Assembly: GCF_042767895.1 (NCBI RefSeq)
Contig: NC_091552.1
Coordinates: forward strand, 16,811,895 to 16,821,894
DNA: 10,000 nucleotides
Direction: 5' to 3'
Source: Penaeus vannamei
Taxonomy: Eukaryota; Arthropoda; Malacostraca; Decapoda; Penaeidae
Part shown: positions 7,730 to 10,000 of the stretch, in pieces
Layout: the number at the start of each line of letters is the position of its first letter
How positions within the stretch are numbered: the first letter of the stretch is position 1
Notes under the pieces: generated by a model
Databases searched by the model: none
Told to the model about the DNA's origin: nothing
What the model saw: only the letters and a program-made list of their open reading frames with translations
Made by a program: the position numbers and the translations under genes

Positions 7730-7839
7730 GTGAGTTGAGTGGCTGTTTACAAGAGACAGGAAGTGGGAGAAAGAAAAAAAAAAGGAATGAAAAAAAAAAA
7801 AAGATAATGGATTAGGTGTGAGATATGGAGGTGGTGAAT

Positions 7840-7952
<113 letters not shown>

Positions 7953-8137
7953 CGCAATAGGTGTTGGGGAGGACAGCAGACGCGGCGAGGACAGGAAGGA
8001 GAGGTGGCCCGAGGGGGGAGTGGTTCATGGGTAGCCCGAGGGAAGGGGTAGAAGCGTGCGTGATGAGGGGGGAAGGGTAAGGGAGGGATGGGGGAAGTCG
8101 AAGGGAGTCATGAAGAGGAGAGTAAGGGGGGAGGTAA

Positions 8138-8154
8138 GGGGGGGGGGGGGGGGG
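8138..8154. repeat. G17 homopolymer
   Basis: Seventeen consecutive G follow a GGGGGG...GGTAAGGG purine-rich stretch (8040-8137) and abut a GGCGCC palindrome at 8153-8158. It could form a G-quadruplex and is a likely site of sequencing or assembly length error. Confidence 0.95.
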
Positions 8155-8410
8155 CGCCATAAACGAGCCGAGCCGACCGACCGAGCGGTAAGACACGAGC
8201 GAGCGGCGGACGAAGCGTCGGCGGCAGCGGCTAAAGTTCAAATCCGTCTTAAATGGACTGGTAGCGGCAACGGCAGCGGCGGCGCCGGCGGTAGCGGGGG
8301 TCTCCGTTCGGCTGTGCGAGCGAGCGGTCACGAGCCGCAACTTTCCCACACCATCTCGGAGTCTCCGTTCGCCGCAAGACAAAACACGAACGACGGCCCG
8401 CTAACACCGC
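8155..8410. promoter_or_regulatory. CpG-rich block, possible promoter or leader exon
   Basis: The sequence changes sharply from purine-rich to CpG-dense, with repeated GAGCGAGCGG, GGCGGCAGCGG and CCGACCGACCGAGCGG motifs. CTCCGTTCG occurs twice (near 8301 and 8361). There is no TATA box or long credible open frame. Position fits a promoter or non-coding first exon for the minus-strand gene to the left, but it could equally be GC-rich repeat DNA. Function is inferred from composition alone. Confidence 0.25.
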
Positions 8411-8600
8411 ACGCCTGTCCCCCCTTCCAACCCCCAACCCTCCCCACCTTTCCTCCTCCCCATTCCCCTCTCCCTCTCACCCCACTCCCTCACCCACAAC
8501 TTCCTATTCCCCCAACCCCTCCCCCCCATTAAATCCTAACACTCCAAGCCCCCCACCACTGCCTACCCCCACCCCTCGCCCGCCTCCCACTGAATCATAG
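8411..8600. other. C-rich low-complexity stretch
   Basis: The plus strand is C/T-rich with CCCC runs and CCCCAACCC motifs and no fixed unit. No gene is seen. Confidence 0.6.
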
Positions 8601-8996
8601 CGCTCCCGACGCAGGGGCAAGAAAGACGCACAGCGGAACCTTATTTCCAGAGGACCCCGCTCGCTCACTGTACATCCTCGCCGCGGCACTATGCACTATG
8701 CACTACACACTGTACAAACATCTACCGCCGAGATGGTGACGAGGACGAGGCCGGCGAGAGAATGCCAAACGTTCCCGCGAGCTCTGTCATCTGTTACGAC
8801 TCGGCCACTGGCGATGAGTGTGCAAGATGTGGGCCAACGTGCTTGCAACAAGCACGCGGTTTATGCCTGCAGGCTGCCAACGTCGCCCGCGTCCCCTGGC
8901 GCAGCCGTCCGTGAAACGGCATTATCGGCCAGGATTGAAGTAATTATGTAATCATTTGTGGCTTCTTAATACACAAACGAATACTCAAGTAATACA
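8601..8996. other. unique sequence with no gene recognised
   Basis: Balanced, CpG-containing unique sequence with a short CACTATG triplication near 8687-8705. A plus-strand open frame of 86 codons starts at 8691 but shows no domain, no strong initiation context and no splice structure I can support. An AT-rich end follows after 8930. Confidence 0.35.
8838..8856. repeat. perfect hairpin (8-bp arms, 3-nt loop)
   Basis: CGTGCTTG (8838-8845), loop CAA, then CAAGCACG (8849-8856). The stem could be lengthened by AAC/GTT pairing outside a small bulge. It lies in unique sequence. It is not followed by a T run and resembles no known RNA element. Confidence 0.6.
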
Positions 8997-9054
8997 CATA
9001 CATACATACATACATAAATACATACATACATACATACATACACACACACATACA
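8997..9054. repeat. (CATA)n and (CA)n compound microsatellite
   Basis: CATA repeats from 8997 to about 9040, with one AAATA interruption near 9015, run into a short CA dinucleotide tract. Confidence 0.95.
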
Positions 9055-9146
9055 CAAGCAAACACAGAGTTTCCGAGTCACTGAAGATCAAGTTTCACAG
9101 GAAAGAAAAAAATGAAATTAAATTGAAAGTGAGAGTGAGTGAATGC

Positions 9147-9236
9147 GACAGACAGACAGACAGACAGACAGAGAAAGAGAAACAGAGAGAGAGAGAGAGA
9201 GAATGAGAATGAGAATGAGAATGAGAATGAGAATGA
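9147..9236. repeat. compound microsatellite: (GACA)6, (GA)n, (GAATGA)6
   Basis: Six GACA units (9147-9170) are followed by GAGA-rich sequence and six perfect GAATGA hexamers (9201-9236). GACA is the same tetranucleotide family as the TCTG array at 4081-4173 but in the opposite orientation. The hexamer gives a Met-Arg frame on the plus strand that is not a gene. Confidence 0.95.
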
Positions 9237-9374
9237 GAAAGAGAAGGTGGAGGTGGGAAAGGGAGGAGAGGGAAGGAAGGTTGGAAGGTAGGAAAAAGGG
9301 AGGAAGGAAAGGATGGGAGGAACGGAGGTAAGGGGAAGAGAGGGAGCTGGAGAGATCAGACAGACAGACAGACA
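9237..9374. repeat. purine-rich tract ending in (GACA)4
   Basis: GGAAGG/GGGA-rich plus strand, with little pyrimidine, ends in four GACA units at 9359-9374, a second copy of the tetramer array about 190 bases from the first. Confidence 0.8.
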
Positions 9375-9392
9375 AAGAGAGCCCAATCCCCG

Positions 9393-9416
9393 CCATGGGA
9401 GTGACGTCACCCATGG
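9393..9416. promoter_or_regulatory. palindromic CRE-like site
   Basis: A consensus CRE, TGACGTCA (9402-9409), is flanked by CCATGGG on the left and CCCATGG on the right, giving a near-perfect dyad of 24 bases with a 2-base asymmetry (AG at 9400-9401). CREB/ATF-family bZIP dimers bind TGACGTCA. A TATA box lies about 170 bases downstream on the plus strand. Regulatory function is inferred. Confidence 0.45.
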
Positions 9417-9575
9417 CAACCATATTACGGCACCAACCCTGCCAAACCATACCCGGCCCCTTCAATGTCATTACGGCGAGAACGCAATTAACATATCCAA
9501 CATAGTCTATACCATAATAGCCAACATTGCAAAATAGTTTACACTGCAAAATCATTACAGCCTGCGCCACCGGCA

Positions 9576-9583
9576 TATAAAAA
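9576..9583 (+). promoter_or_regulatory. candidate TATA box
   Basis: TATAAAAA matches the metazoan TATA consensus and is followed by a run of 11 C (9585-9595). No strong initiator is visible about 30 bases on, and no credible plus-strand ORF follows before the window ends. The bases on either side (9420-9725) are unique and AT-leaning. Confidence 0.25.
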
Positions 9584-9721
9584 GCCCCCCCCCCCACCTA
9601 CTGAACAAAAAAAGTTACAAACCTCGTTTATTAAGAGAATCTAGCAGATATATTATTCGTGTTATACATTAACATACATTACTGTTAATAATAAACTGTT
9701 GACGAGTGCCAACAACTCAAC

Positions 9722-10000
9722 GGAAGAGAGGGAGGGGAGAGGGGGAAGGGAGAGGGGGGGGGTCAAGTGTCATCTCAGCCTAGAATAAACGAAAAGAATA
9801 ATTCACAATGCAAAGCATGCAACAAAAGGTAGAAGGAGGGGGGAGGGGGGAGTGAAAGGGGAGGCGAGCTGGAGGGGAGAATGGATGTAAAGGAAGGAGG
9901 AGGGAGAGGTGGAGGAAAGGGATGTGGGAGGGAGGGAGGTGCAGAAAGGTGGATGAAGGGAAAGAAGGAGGCAGCAATGTGGGGGAGGAGAGGGAAGGAG
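9722..10000. repeat. purine-rich tract running off the window
   Basis: G/A-rich plus strand (GGGAGAGGGGG, GGAGGGGGGAGGGGGG and similar) without a fixed unit, broken by a short AT-rich piece at about 9780-9825. Pro/Leu/Ser open frames on the minus strand are composition artefacts. Confidence 0.75.

Noticed and set aside
8691..8951. 86-codon plus-strand open frame in unique sequence
   Set aside because: It has a weak start context, no recognisable domain and no flanking splice signals that make sense. An open frame of this length is plausible by chance in CpG-containing DNA.

Overview
The window reads as nuclear DNA of an animal, most likely an arthropod. The extreme density of simple-sequence repeats (GA, CA, TCTG, CATA and long purine/pyrimidine tracts) resembles decapod crustacean genomes such as penaeid shrimps. 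That assignment rests on overall texture and a consensus GT splice donor, not on a recognised gene. There are no bacterial operons, rRNA or tRNA genes, CRISPR arrays or complete transposable elements that I can support.

The one well-supported protein-coding element is an exon on the minus strand (6523 down to 5657, 289 codons). It has an upstream in-frame stop, a first ATG in good context and a perfect AAG|GTAAGT donor at a codon boundary. It encodes an unrecognised, probably disordered, Pro/Ser/Gly-rich N-terminal region with an SH3-ligand-like PPLPPR motif, an acidic SIYEEV motif that resembles an SH2 or phosphotyrosine site, and an in-frame array of seven YGSGT-type pentapeptides. Its likely 5' leader (about 6524-6773) holds four short upstream ORFs, two of them bare ATG-TAG start-stop elements. 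The rest of the gene must lie to the left, within or beyond this window. One speculative 24-nt microexon at 2949-2972 has the right strand and phase.

Region by region: 1-773 is T/pyrimidine-rich spacer. 774-940 is a G-rich 28-bp minisatellite. 941-1440 is C-rich spacer. 1441-1790 is AT-rich with a weak promoter candidate. 1850-2178 is a polypyrimidine tract. 2181-3130 is mostly unique sequence interrupted by a CA repeat. 3229-3564 is a CT tract followed by a 20-bp minisatellite. 3565-4700 is a run of simple repeats. 4698-5650 is unique, probably intronic sequence. 5657-7002 is the GC-rich gene start. 7003-7760 is pyrimidine-rich, with a speculative pair of short plus-strand exons. 7845-7947 is a pure GA repeat. 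8138-8410 is a G17 run followed by a CpG-rich block. 8600-8990 is unique. 8997-10000 is microsatellites and purine-rich sequence around a palindromic CRE and a TATA box.

I see no novel multi-gene system. The points most worth checking are the coding pentapeptide repeat, the start-stop upstream ORFs, and the two speculative splice models.
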